DNA from: Morinoia aosen
Lineage: Eukaryota; Arthropoda; Malacostraca; Amphipoda; Talitridae
Direction: 5' to 3'
DNA length: 64,000 nt
NCBI GenBank assembly: GCA_030386875.1
Contig: CM059575.1
Coordinates: forward strand, 20,980,293-21,044,292
Shown: in pieces, positions 54,786 to 64,000 of the stretch
How positions within the stretch are numbered: the first letter of the stretch is position 1
Layout: the number at the start of each line of letters is the position of its first letter
The notes under the pieces: generated by a model
What the model saw: only the letters and a program-made list of their open reading frames with translations
What the model was told of the DNA's origin: nothing
Databases searched by the model: none
Program-made: the position numbers and the translations under genes

Positions 54786-55071
54786 CTCTCGAAGACATGC
54801 TACAAGCTCACCCAAATGGCGCTCCCCGTGCAGCCGCTGGTGACGCCGCCGTCGTGGCAGTACCAGATGATCCCGGTGCAGAGCGGCGCCGAGAAACTGC
54901 TGGTGAGGGGCGACAGCGAGGGCAGCGTCGTGCTCTGGAGAATCAAAGACCTGCAGCCGCAGGACCTGCAGAAGCTGTTGGCCGTGAAGCCTGTGCAGCC
55001 CACCACGACCAAGATCACCGTGCACACCTCCCTCCAGCAGGAGTGGGCTAAGCTCGACCCACCTCCTGTTG
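54786..55071 (+). CDS. WDR7: WDR7 coding exon 8 (residues 316-411)
   Basis: Acceptor AACAG (ends 54785), donor GTGAGT at 55072, phase 1. It encodes P-S-W-Q-Y-Q-M, then E-K-L-L-V-R-G-D-S-E-G-S-V-V-L-W-R-I and, near its end, L-Q-Q-E-W-A-K-L-D-P-P-P-V-G, matching H-K-L-L-I-Q-G-D-S-S-G...W and L-Q-E-A-F-D-K-L-N-P of WDR7. An AG at 54805-54806 would shorten the exon by 21 bases in frame and is the alternative start. The 54786 site was chosen because it keeps the frame and sits at the end of an acceptor-bearing repeat. Confidence 0.85.
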
Positions 55072-55369
55072 GTGAGTCATGACTCATTGAAATGGAGTGA
55101 CCAGAATTTTCGGGATTTCCGACCCCTACCTATGCTATTACAGTATGGTCCATCGAAGTTGCGTTTTGCTAATTCGTGGAACTGTGGGACAGTTTTCATG
55201 CTGTAGAATTGGAAGGTTACTGATGCCGCGTCATTGTACACTAAGTAATCCTTGTATGCTTGTCTTGGGGTAAATTTGACTTGGGAGCCCTCCCATTGGT
55301 GGATTTTGAGAATGATGTTGCGATTAGTACATTTATTAATAAACATCAGTACTTAATGTTGTATCTTAT

Positions 55370-57415
55370 CGTGTTGGAATCATTGCCACTAGCTGTCATG
55401 TTGGAACCATTGCCACTGACTGTCATGTTGAAAGCATTGCCACTGACTGTCATGTTGGAATCATTGCCACTGACTGTCATGTTGGAATCATTGCTACTGA
55501 CTGTCATGTTGGAATCATTGCCACTGACTGTCATGTTTAAATCATTGCCACTGACTCATGTTGGAATCATTGCCACTGACTGTCATGTTGGAATCATTGC
55601 CACTGACTGTCATGTTGGAATCATTGCCACTGACTGTCATGTTGGAATCATTGCCACTGACTGTCATGTTGGAATCATTGCCACTGACTGTCATGTTGGA
55701 ATCATTGCCACTGACTTATGTTGGAATCATTGACACTGACTGTCATGTTGGAACCATTGCCACTGACTGTCATGTTGGAAGCATTGCCACTGACTGTCAT
55801 GTTGGAAGCATTGCCACTGACTGTCATGTTGGAATCATTGCCACCGACTGTCATGTTGGAGTCATTGCCACTGACTGTCATGTTGGAATCATTGCCACTG
55901 ACTGTCATGTTGGAATCATTGCCACTGACTGTCATGTTGGAATCATTGCCACTGACTGTCATGTTGGAACCATTGCCACTGACGGTCATCTTGGAATCAT
56001 TGCTACTGAATGTCATGTTGGAATCATTGCCACTGACTGTCATGTTGGAATCATTGCCAGTGACTGTCATGTTGGAATCATTGCCACTGACTGTCATGTT
56101 GGAATCATTGCCACTGACTGTCATGTTGGAATCATTGCCAGTGACTGTCATGTTGGAATCATTGCCACTGACTGTCATGTTGGAATCATTGCCACTGACT
56201 GTCATGTTGGAATCATTGCCACTGACTGTCATGTTGGAACCATTGCCACTGACGGTCATCTTGGAATCATTGCCACTGACGGTCATCTTGGAATCATTGC
56301 CACTGACGGTCATCTTGGAATCATTGCCACTGAATGTCATGTTGGAATCATTGCCACTGACTGTCATGTTGGAATCATTGCCACTGACTGTCATGTTGGA
56401 ATCATTGCCACTCACTGTCATGTTGGAATCATTGCCACTGACTGTCATGTTGGAATCATTGCCACTGACTGTCATGTTGGAATCATTGCCCCTGACTGTC
56501 ATGTTGGAATCATTGCCACTCACTGTCATGTTGGAATCATTGCCATTCACTGTCATGTTGGAATCATTGCCACTGACTGTCATGTTGGAATCATTGCCCC
56601 TGACTGTCATGTTGGAACCATTGCCACTGAATGTCATGTTGGAATCATTGCCACTGACTGTCATGTTGGAATCATTGCCCCTGACTGTCATGTTGGAACC
56701 ATTGCCACTGAATGTCATGTTGGAATCATTGCCACTGACTGTCATGTTGGAATCATTGCCACTGACTGTCATGTTGGAATCATTGCCAGTGACTCATGTT
56801 GGAATCATTGCCAGTGACTGTCATGTTGGAATCAATGCCACTGACTGTCATGCTGGAATCATTGCCAGTGACTGTCATGTTGGAATCATTACCACTGACT
56901 GTCATGTTGGAATCATTGCCAGTGACTGTCATGTTGGAATCACTGCCACTCACTGTCATGTTGGAATCATTGCCACTCACTGTCATGTTGGAATCATTGC
57001 CACTGACTGTCATGTTGGAATCATTGCCACTGACTGTCATGTTGGAATCATTGCCACTGACTGTCATGTTGGAATCATTGCCAGTGACTGTCATGTTGGA
57101 ATCATTGCCACTGACTGTCATGTTGGAATCATTGCCCCTGACTGTCATGTTGGAACCATTGCCACTGAATGTCATGTTGGAATCATTGCCACTGACTGTC
57201 ATGTTGGAATCATTGCCACTGACTCATGTTGGAATCATTGCCACTGACTGTCATGTTGGAATCATTGCCACTGACTGTCATGTTGGAATCATTGCCACTG
57301 ACTGTCATGTTGGAATCATTGCCACTGACTGTCATGTTGGAATCATTGCCACTGACTGTCATGTTGGAATCATTGCCACTGACTGTCATGTTGGAATCAT
57401 TACAATTGACTGCCT
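55370..57415. repeat. 27-bp minisatellite, about 76 copies, intron 8
   Basis: The unit is TGTTGGAATCATTGCCACTG plus ACTGTCA. A few units miss three bases (GTC) near 55556, 55711, 56790 and 57220, and some have CATCTTGG. The unit is a multiple of three, so stop-free frames of 140-509 codons appear on both strands; they are repeat by-products. Blocks of variants (e.g. CCCCTGACTG units around 56490-56690 and at 57137) show internal duplication. Confidence 0.92.
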
Positions 57416-57757
57416 TACAAGTGACTTCATACACTGCTGAGTGAGTTAGAATTTGTCATATGGAGGTGCATTAATTGGTATTAAATCTCTTCCTAAGGAT
57501 TGTAAGCTGTAATTCAAAAGTTATAACACAGCATCAATAGGAATTATATTGCCCCTGAAGTACAATGAGCCGTAACTCAAATATCCCAGCACTACATTAA
57601 TGCTATTAGCACATATCTGAACGGGTCAATTGTTTGCTTTAATCGCAACTTGATTAGAAATTTAAGAATGAAGAAAATTCCAAGGATCTTAATCATACTT
57701 CATTGGAAAACGTTTCGTCATTAGCATTTGGCTCGTAATATGACGTGACGTGCCCAG

Positions 57758-57964
57758 GGCTGCTGGACCACGTGGCGCCGGTGGAGGGGCTGTGCGGCGG
57801 TCGGAGCGGCGGTGGCAGCGCGGAAGGGAACAGGGTATGTGCCACTCTGTTCCTCGGAACGCAGGGCCGTGTCGCGTGTGGCAGAGAGGACGGTAGCATC
57901 CTGCTCCTGCCTGCCACCGAGGCTATCATGCTCCACCTCCTGCATACTGAGCAGCCCCAGCATA
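57758..57964 (+). CDS. WDR7: WDR7 coding exon 9 (residues 411-480)
   Basis: Acceptor TGCCCAG (ends 57757), donor GTGAGT at 57965, phase 1. It encodes L-L-D-H-V-A-P, a Gly/Ser-rich loop, then C-A-T-L-F-L-G-T-Q-G-R-V-A-C-G-R-E-D-G-S-I-L-L-L-P-A-T-E-A. This matches G-R-L-V-C-G-R-E-D-G-S-I-V-I-V-P-A-T, one of the most conserved WDR7 blades. Confidence 0.92.
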
Positions 57965-58109
57965 GTGAGTGGTGTTGGTGTCGCGTGCTGCTTCTAATAT
58001 CTGTCAATACCTAAATATGTGTAACAGGCATTAAGCCTTTAACGCCCACATTATACAATATATTATTGTTATTTTTGAAAGAGGACCGTACAGTCCACTT
58101 CGGCGTTTT

Positions 58110-58213
58110 ATTCTCTGTAAGATGCCACCTAATCTTCCGAGTTAAGACAATCAGCTACTTGCACTATCACAGTAAACAAACCAGCTGCCTAATAATTCTG
58201 ACACTGAACAGGT
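58110..58213 (+). repeat. Copy of an intron 7 segment in intron 9
   Basis: About 100 bases share AAGATG(T/C)CA, ACAATCAGCTACTTGCAC, ATCACAGTAAAC and ATTCTGACACTGAACAGGT with 54395-54492. It contains the same AACAG that acts as part of the exon 8 acceptor repeat. Confidence 0.6.
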
Positions 58214-58234
58214 GTGTGTGTGTGTATCAAATGG

Positions 58235-58830
58235 GTGTAACGTGCGTGAAGTCTTATATAGATGTAACATGCACCACATCCCAAATCATTGTAATATACA
58301 TCAAGCTATGGATGGATGTAACATGGATCAAGCCTTACGTGGATGTAAAATGCATCAAGCTCTAAATGGATATAACATGCGTCGAGCCCTTCGTCATTGT
58401 GTTCACAATAGCTATATATTTTTAGGACTTTTACTTAGTGCGTGAACTGGCAACGTATGAGGTTGACTGGATGTCGTCTTAAACTGGTGCAGAGTTGCCG
58501 AGTTGGGGCTACATTTATAAAACTTCACTGGCCAATTGGTGGGTCAATTTAGGTAGGAGAACTAATGCGATGCAGAGTTGCCGAGTTGGGGCTACATTTA
58601 TATAACTTCACTGGCCAATTGGTGGGTCAATTTAGGTAGGAGAACTAATGCGATGCAGAGTTGCCGAGTTGGGGCTACATTTATAAAACTTCACTGGCCA
58701 ATTGGTGGGTCAATTTAGGTAGGAGAACTAATGCGATGCAGAGTTGCCGAGTTGGGGCTACATTTTTATAAAACTTCACTGGCCAATTAGTGGATCAATT
58801 TAGGTAGGAGAACTAATGCGATGCACATGG
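58235..58830. repeat. Two tandem repeats in intron 9
   Basis: 58235-58395 holds about five 35-bp units with GATGTAACATGCATCAAGC. 58480-58830 holds four units of about 84 bp with AGTTGCCGAGTTGGGGCTAC and GGTCAATTTAGGTAGGAGAA, nearly identical to each other. Confidence 0.75.
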
Positions 58831-58904
58831 TGTTGCCAGCACTGAACGAGCGGCTCTCCCCCTATTAGTTCCCCAAGTGTGGGGTAGTTAAAGCTCCCCA
58901 GTTT

Positions 58905-59445
58905 TAGGTAGGGGCTTTCGGCACTTTTATCTCTCATGCCCACTGTGCTTCTTTCTGTTTTCTCCTTTTTTGCTATCTCTTTTTTGTCGTTTTTGCTTCT
59001 TCCTTACTAACTTACTGTTATTATGTGCAGGATATCCTGTGTATAGACACATTTGTGCATAGATTCCCCGTTTTTTACACTCCATACTAAATGGTCCCTT
59101 CAATTCGCTTTCTTGTGATGCAACTAGTGTATCTATGGGAATTAACACTCCCATAGGGAGTGAGTGAGGTTCCAAGCTGAAGATTAAGTAGGGCTTTGTT
59201 GAAATAGAATAGGTTTATTTTTTAAATGAACCGTCTCTTTTTTTCAGTTCATTGCTGTACTGCTTTCAGCACTGACCACTTTCTTTTTCAACTTATATCT
59301 TGCTTCACAAACTTCTTACTCAACTTTATTTTCTATGCACCTTGTGCATAGATTCTTCATTCCCTTAAAGTCCACTCTAAATGATGCCTTCCTCTTTTTG
59401 GAACGCCTTTGTTGCGGTTAGGGATGCTTAAACAAACATCTATTC
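58905..59445 (+). repeat. Interspersed repeat family R1, copies 4 and 5 in tandem
   Basis: A partial copy (about 58905-59110) is followed by a fuller one (about 59118-59445) with GAATTAACACTCCCATAGG, GAGGTTCCAAGCTGAA, TTCAGTTCATTGCTGTACTG and GGTTAGGGATGCTTAAAC. Confidence 0.55.
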
Positions 59446-59887
59446 GTTCTTGAGATCGCCTCTGTTGGAGCTAGGGAGTCTTAAACTAATATTAGGTAAA
59501 TATTAATAACCCCACAATAGTTATAATAAAGTGGAGGTGAATAAAGTTTAATCTGATTTCCCTATAGAAAGTAATATTCTTAATATAGAACATTTTGTTT
59601 TGTAATTAAGATTTAGTAATAATGTCTGGAGAAAATGAACGCTATTGATGTACTTTGGTATGTACTTTTGAAATTTGATATTAATTCAAAAACTCTTGAA
59701 CTAGTCATTTCAAATATATCAAGATGGTGTCAATCTCATTTAAAAATACGGATTTCATAATTAATTACTTTGTTAATTTAGAGAACAGTGCTTTACTACT
59801 TGTGCATATGAAATTTTCAATAGCCACGTAGCACGCAAATAAGAACACCCGATTGAGGACGCTCAGCAAATTTCTCGTGTTTGACAG
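59446..59887. other. End of intron 9, no feature recognised
   Basis: AT-rich DNA leading to the exon 10 acceptor (TTGACAG). Confidence 0.4.
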
Positions 59888-60186
59888 GCGTGTCGCAGAG
59901 CATGATACTGAGAGGACACGAGCGCCGGGTGACGTGTCTGCTCTACCCTCATGGGGAGAGCGGCGGAGGAGTGGGAGGAGGTGGCGGTGGGATGAGTGGC
60001 GGAGGTGGTATTGGCACCAGTGCTGGCTCCCCACCATCCCCCCGGTACCCTGCAAATCAGCTCGTGTCAGGAGGAGCTGACTTTGCCGTCATCATCTGGG
60101 ACCTGACCACCGGGGCGCAGCTGCAGCGGTTTGTGGTGCAGGCTGGGCCTGTGCTGCAGCTCATGATCACTCCCAGCACCTGCTCT
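59888..60186 (+). CDS. WDR7: WDR7 coding exon 10 (residues 480-579)
   Basis: Acceptor TTGACAG, donor GTGAGT at 60187, phase 0. It encodes S-M-I-L-R-G-H-E-R-R-V-T-C-L-L-Y-P-H-G-E and, after a loop, Q-L-V-S-G-G-A-D-F-A-V-I-I-W-D-L-T-T-G, matching T-L-R-G-H-R-N-K-V-T-C-L-L-Y-P...I-S-G-G-V-D-F-S-V-I-I-W-D. Between them lies a Gly/Ser/Pro-rich insertion of about 35 residues, much longer than the short V-S-A-R-Y-D-Q loop in vertebrates. It ends with V-L-Q-L-M-I-T-P-S-T-C-S. Confidence 0.93.
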
Positions 60187-60254
60187 GTGAGTATGTCATG
60201 TCTTGTGGAATGTGAGGGCTCTCATGTCCCAGCAATGTAGTATTTTTGCGTTGC

Positions 60255-60500
60255 TGGGTTTGGCCATTTAACGAAAGGTGCCCTTTGGAGTGCCAATCTA
60301 TGCTTCTCTTATAGCAAAGGATACTCATTTGCCAAGTCGTGCTTTTGTTGCGGCAGTTCATTTTCTTGGTTTAGAAACTATGTTTATGTGCCAAACTATT
60401 CTCTTGTAGCAAACAATTCTCACGTGCCGAACTATGCTCTCAGTGTAGCAAACGATACTCATCCACCAAACTGCCCGTTGTCCTCCAAACCAAGCACGCT
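60255..60500. repeat. Degenerate tandem repeat, about 40-bp unit, intron 10
   Basis: About six loose units share GTGCCAAACTATGCTCT and TAGCAAACGATACTCA. Confidence 0.45.
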
Positions 60501-60644
60501 CGCTGCTTGCTTTAAAAATGCTATCTACGCACTCTGGTTTGAGTCGTGCTTCTTTGAGCGAGCACGCTCTTCGGAGCCCTGCCCAGTGTGGAACTGCGGG
60601 ATTGTCCTGTGCGTGGCAGAGATGGGTGGTGCGCAGGTGTCTCT

Positions 60645-60940
60645 CAGGGGGACACATCTATTGTATCTGGGAATTAGCGCTCCCAGAGGTAACGTGAGGT
60701 CTTCAGCTGATGGTAAAGAGGTCATCCCTTTTGCTGAAATAGGAGAGGTTTTTTGTTTTAAGGATAATCTTTTTCGGTTCACTACTGTCCTAAATTTCAG
60801 TTCCAATCACTGTCTTCATCAACTTTAATCTTGTTTTGTAACTGCATGAATTCCACGTTCCCTAAATTCCAAACTAAATGGTACCTTCATCCTTCCTCTC
60901 TTTGGAGTACCTTTGTTGTGATTAGGATAACAAAACTGAA
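60645..60940 (+). repeat. Interspersed repeat family R1, copy 6
   Basis: Contains CTCAGGGGGACACATCTATT, GAATTAGCGCTCCCAGAG, GGTTCACTACTGTCC and CTTTGTTGTGATTAGG. Its 3' end passes without a break into the 77-bp minisatellite. Confidence 0.65.
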
Positions 60941-62306
60941 TTACAAAATAATCCCTCAACTATATAAAAAAGGATGCTTTCTTCCTTCTTCTCTTTGGGA
61001 CACATTAGTTATCGTTATGAAGGCTTATACAATCTAATCTAAACTCTCAACTTTGTACAAAGTGATACTTTCACCCTTCCTCTCTTTGCAACACCTCGGC
61101 TGTGGTGTGAGGGAGACTTGAACTAACAAGCTAATCTAACCCGTCAATGCTATACAAAATGCTACTTTCACCGTTCCTATGTTTGGACAACTCGGCTGAG
61201 GTGTAAGGGAGGCTTAACTAACTTACAAACTAATCCCTCACCCTTCCTCTCTCTGGACCACCTGTGTAGTGGTGCAAGGGAGGCTGGAACTAACGCTCTA
61301 ATTTATGCAAAACGCTACTTTCACCCTTCTCCTTTGTGGACCACCCCAACGCAAGGGAGGCTGGAACTAATACGCTAATGTATGCAAAATGTTACTTTCA
61401 CCCTTCCCTTCTGTGAACCACCCCAACGCAAGGGAGGCTGGAACTAATACGCTAATGTATGCAAAACACTACTTTCACCCTTCCCTTCTGTGGACCACCC
61501 CAATGCAAGGGAGGCTGGAACTAATACGCTAATGTATGCAAAATGTTACTTTCACCCTTCCCTTCTGTGAACCACCCCAACGCAAGGGAGGCTGGAACTA
61601 ATACGCTAATGTATGCAAAACACTACTTTCACCCTTCCCTTCTGTGAACCACCCCAATGCAAGGGAGGCTGGAACTAATACGCTAATGTATGCAAAATGT
61701 TACTTTCACCCTTCCCTTCTGTGGACCACCCCAACGCAAGGGAGGCTGGAACTAATACGCTAATGTATGCAAAACACTACTTTCACCCTTCCCTTCTGTG
61801 GACCACCCCAACGCAAGGGAGGCTGGAACTAATACGCCAATGTATGCAAAACACTACTTCCACCCTTCCCTTCTGTGGACCACCCCAACGCAAGGGAGGC
61901 TGGAACTAATACGCTAATGTATGCAAAATGTTACTTTCACCCTTCCCTTCTGTAGACCACCCCAACGCAAGGGAGGCTGGAACTAATACGCTAATGTATG
62001 CAAAATGTTACTTTCACCCTTCCCTTCTGTAGACCACCTCAACGCAAGGAAGGCTGGAACTAACACGCTAATGTCTGCAAAACACTACTTCCACCCTTCC
62101 TACTGTGGACCACCCCAACGCAAGGGAGGCTGGAACTAACACGCTAATGTATGCAAAACACTACTTCCACCCTTCCCTTCTGTGGACCACCCCAACGCAA
62201 GGGAGGCTGGAACTAACATGCTAATGTATGCAAAACATACTTTCACCCTTCTTCTCTTTGGACCATCCCAATGCAAAGAATGCTGAAACTAATACGCTGT
62301 GGGCAG
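60941..62306 (+). repeat. 77-bp minisatellite, about 16 copies, running into the exon 11 acceptor
   Basis: The unit (GGAGGCTGGAACTAATACGC, ATGTATGCAAAA, CTACTTTCACCCTTCCCTTC and GGACCACCCCAACGCAAG) is exactly 77 bp, for example from 61433 to 61510. The first, irregular units (about 60960-61300) still read like the tail of repeat R1 (CTTCCTCTCTTTGGA, GGTGT.AGGGAGGCTTAAACTAAC). The last unit breaks at AATACGCTGTGGGCAG, where CAG (ends 62306) is the exon 11 acceptor. Confidence 0.85.
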
Positions 62307-62502
62307 GTGCGGGTGCAGCAGTGCGTGGTGAGCGTGGCAGGGGACCACAGCGTGGCGCTGCTCAGCCTGAAGGAGGCGCGGGTGGTGCTGCTGGCCGCCC
62401 ACCACCCCTGCCCAGTCACCGCCCTCAAGTGGCGGCCCCTGCACGACTTCATGGTCGTCGCTACGCAGGACGGAGCTGTGCATGTCTGGCAGATGGAGAC
62501 AG
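62307..62502 (+). CDS. WDR7: WDR7 coding exon 11 (residues 580-645)
   Basis: Acceptor GGGCAG, donor GTTGGT at 62503, phase 1. It encodes V-R-V-Q-Q-C-V-V-S-V-A-G-D-H-S-V-A-L-L-S-L, then V-T-A-L-K-W-R-P-L-H-D-F-M-V-V and D-G-A-V-H-V-W-Q-M-E-T-G, matching [20 protein letters not shown]...K-W-R-P-S-D-D-Y-L-V-V...D-G-S-V-Y-V-W-Q-M-D-T-G. This is the best-conserved exon. Its 3' end is the seed of the next array. Confidence 0.95.
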
Positions 62503-62880
62503 GTTGGTGTGTGTGTGTGTCTGGCAGATGGAGACGGGTGGGTGTGTGTGTCTGGCAGATGGAAACAGGTGGGTGTGTCTGACAGATGGAGATAGATGGG
62601 TGTGTGTGTCTGGTAGATGGAGAAAGGTGGGTGTATGTCTGGCAGATGGAGACAGGTGGGTGTGTGTGTCTGGCAGATGGAGACAGGTCGGTGTGTGTGT
62701 GTCTGGCAGATGGAGACAGGTCGGTGTGTGTGTGTCTGGCAGATGGAGACAGGTGGGTGTGTGTGTCTGGCATACGGAGACAGGTGGGTGTATGTGTCTG
62801 GCAGATGGAGACAGGTTGGTGTTTGTGTGTCTGGCAGATGGAGACAGTTGGGTGTGGAGCAGGTGGGTGTGAGTGTGTCT
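62486..62880 (+). repeat. Minisatellite made of repeated exon 11 donor junctions
   Basis: About 11 further units of roughly 30-33 bp read GTCTGGCAGATGGAGACAGG plus TGGGTGTGTGTGT. The first unit is the end of exon 11 itself (C-T-G-G-C-A-G at 62486 to the donor GTTGGT), so each unit repeats coding bases, the splice donor and the start of the intron. Most copies keep a G|GTGGGT or G|GTCGGT donor-like sequence. The frames across it read M-E-T-G-G-C-V-like repeats and are not coding. Confidence 0.88.
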
Positions 62881-62995
62881 GACAGCAACATGACCCCAAC
62901 ATTACAGCAACATGACCCCAACATTACAGCAACATGACCCCTAATATTACAGCAACATGACCCCTAATATTAGAGCAACATGACCCCCAAAATCC
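62881..62995. repeat. 20-bp tandem repeat upstream of exon 12
   Basis: Six units of ACAGCAACATGACCCCAACATT-like sequence. A partial unit (ACAGCAACATACGATG) lies at 63017-63032, 10 bases from the exon 12 acceptor. Confidence 0.75.
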
Positions 62996-63041
62996 CAGTA
63001 TCCCCACCCCATCACCACAGCAACATACGATGCCTCCGCAG

Positions 63042-63232
63042 GGCACCTGGACCGCGTGGCTACGGGCGTGGTGGCGGAGGAGCTGCTGGCGGCATCAGAA
63101 GACCTGGGTGGCGGGGGCGGGGGCAGCGTGGGGGCGGGCGGAGACGGGCAGGCGGGGCTCGCCAACCCCGCCATCCACCTGCTGCGGGGACTGCGCCACC
63201 GCAACCTCGCCGCCATCCGACATGCCGCGCAG
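63042..63232 (+). CDS. WDR7: WDR7 coding exon 12 (residues 645-708)
   Basis: Acceptor TCCGCAG (ends 63041), donor GTATGG at 63233, phase 0. It encodes H-L-D-R-V-A-T-G-V-V-A-E-E-L-L-A-A, a Gly-rich loop, N-P-A-I-H-L-L-R-G-L-R-H-R-N-L-A-A-I-R-H-A-A-Q, matching A-L-D-R-C-V-M-G-I...E-I-L and H-P-A-V-N-L...R-R-S-L-A-A-L-K-N-M. It leads into the linker after the first propeller region. About half of the protein (vertebrate length about 1490) lies beyond the right edge. Confidence 0.9.
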
Positions 63233-63287
63233 GTATGGCGGTACGGTACCTTGGTAGTAGTCGGGTCGCCTCGACTATTGTTTAGAG

Positions 63288-63509
63288 CAGTGGTTCTTAA
63301 TCTGGGTTCGATCGAACACCAGTTGTTTAGTGAGTCAGTTTCGGGGGTTCGGCATAGTACATTTTGTACACTAATACAGTATGGAGTTATGTAGATGCTT
63401 GGAATTAGAAGATGAAAAGCACATTGCATTTTTCCAACTCGTAGGGTTTGAGGAATGCATTTATGGAAATTGAGGGGTTCAGTGCCTCCAACAAGGTTAA
63501 GAACCACTG
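63288..63509. mobile_element. hAT-type MITE, 222 bp
   Basis: Terminal inverted repeats CAGTGGTTCTTAATCTGGG (left) and, reversed, CAGTGGTTCTTAACCTTG (right) are flanked by a perfect 8-bp duplication GTTTAGAG (63280-63287 and 63510-63517). The 8-bp duplication and CAGTGGTTCT ends are typical of hAT/Charlie-like elements. No transposase. It begins 55 bases after the exon 12 donor. Confidence 0.88.
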
Positions 63510-63517
63510 GTTTAGAG

Positions 63518-64000
63518 TGTCTTTTCTTGACCTTTTGATGTGTCGCTATCTATGTCGCATCTTATCAATATCATTGCATTTAACACGTTCCCCGTGTATT
63601 GGGCCATATGTGTACTATTCGGTAAATTGCTCATTCACATACCGGTATAAATGAATGACACTCCATCTGTTTTGCGATCTTTTTCAAAAAAATAGCTTAT
63701 CATACGAGAAGGAATGTTAGAGTGCAATTGCATTTTCATGCTTCTTGGGGAGGGTAAAAATGTATTCGAGCAGTAAAGTTGATTTTTCAAATTTTGCTGC
63801 TTACAACCTAAGCAAACTAAACGTTAACGACCGCGAAAACGCGGTGAACGTGTCAAGAAGTTAGTTTGCGATCATCATCATATCCGTGTTAAGTGTTCGC
63901 TTCACGCCACTAGTCTCTCATCCCTTAACTGCTGTGAAGTTTAGTTTCAAGGCAGTTGTTTAGCATGGGATTGCTGGAGTTGTCTCCATTAGTTTAGCAT
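63518..64000. other. Start of WDR7 intron 12, no feature recognised
   Basis: AT-rich intron DNA with no recognised repeat or frame up to the window edge. Confidence 0.4.

Noticed and set aside
54797..55087. Arg/Ala-rich and His-rich frames overlapping exon 8
   Set aside because: GC-rich shadow frames of a WDR7 exon; only one frame matches the family and keeps splice phase.
62228..62937. Cys/Trp-rich frames around the exon 11 donor
   Set aside because: They read through the donor into the junction minisatellite. WDR7 homology ends at 62502.

Overview
The window is eukaryotic and most likely comes from an arthropod, with a decapod crustacean the best guess. Evidence: GT-AG introns, GC-rich exons in AT-rich introns, LINEs, LTR elements, mariner and hAT relics, and many minisatellites. 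The species is inferred from style and not proven.

The one host gene recognised is the + strand orthologue of WDR7 / Drosophila Rbcn-3B (rabconnectin-3 beta), a WD40 scaffold that regulates the V-ATPase on endosomes and synaptic vesicles. Twelve coding exons were found between 16493 and 63232. Their phases join perfectly and encode the first 708 residues; the gene runs off the right edge. Intron 6 alone is 22.5 kb.

Layout. 1-1993: decayed Ty3/gypsy-like element (- strand), its protease split by a nested LTR of the same family. About 2100-6870: CR1/L2-like LINE (LINE A) whose reading frame begins with an OTU-type cysteine protease domain. 8.0-12.2 kb: tandem repeats, a solo LTR and a 1.8 kb foldback cluster. 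13719-14906: TTAA-flanked non-autonomous DNA transposon. 15.5-16.2 kb: rotted LINE tail. 16.5 kb to the end: WDR7. Its introns hold a Tigger-like MITE, a mariner relic, six large minisatellites (2.1, 3.0, 3.6, 1.1, 2.05 and 1.2 kb), a full-length I-type LINE (LINE B, 39593-46580, 11-bp target duplication), several copies of an undescribed interspersed repeat and a hAT MITE.

The most unusual observations are: (1) the OTU + endonuclease + reverse transcriptase architecture of LINE A; (2) a tandemly duplicated Gag-like module in ORF1 of LINE B; (3) repeated seeding of minisatellites from WDR7 splice junctions, so that several true splice sites sit beside arrays of look-alike sites; (4) a 3.6 kb array in which most units look like a 3' splice site. 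Very long stop-free frames inside the arrays are by-products of repeat length and are not annotated as genes.
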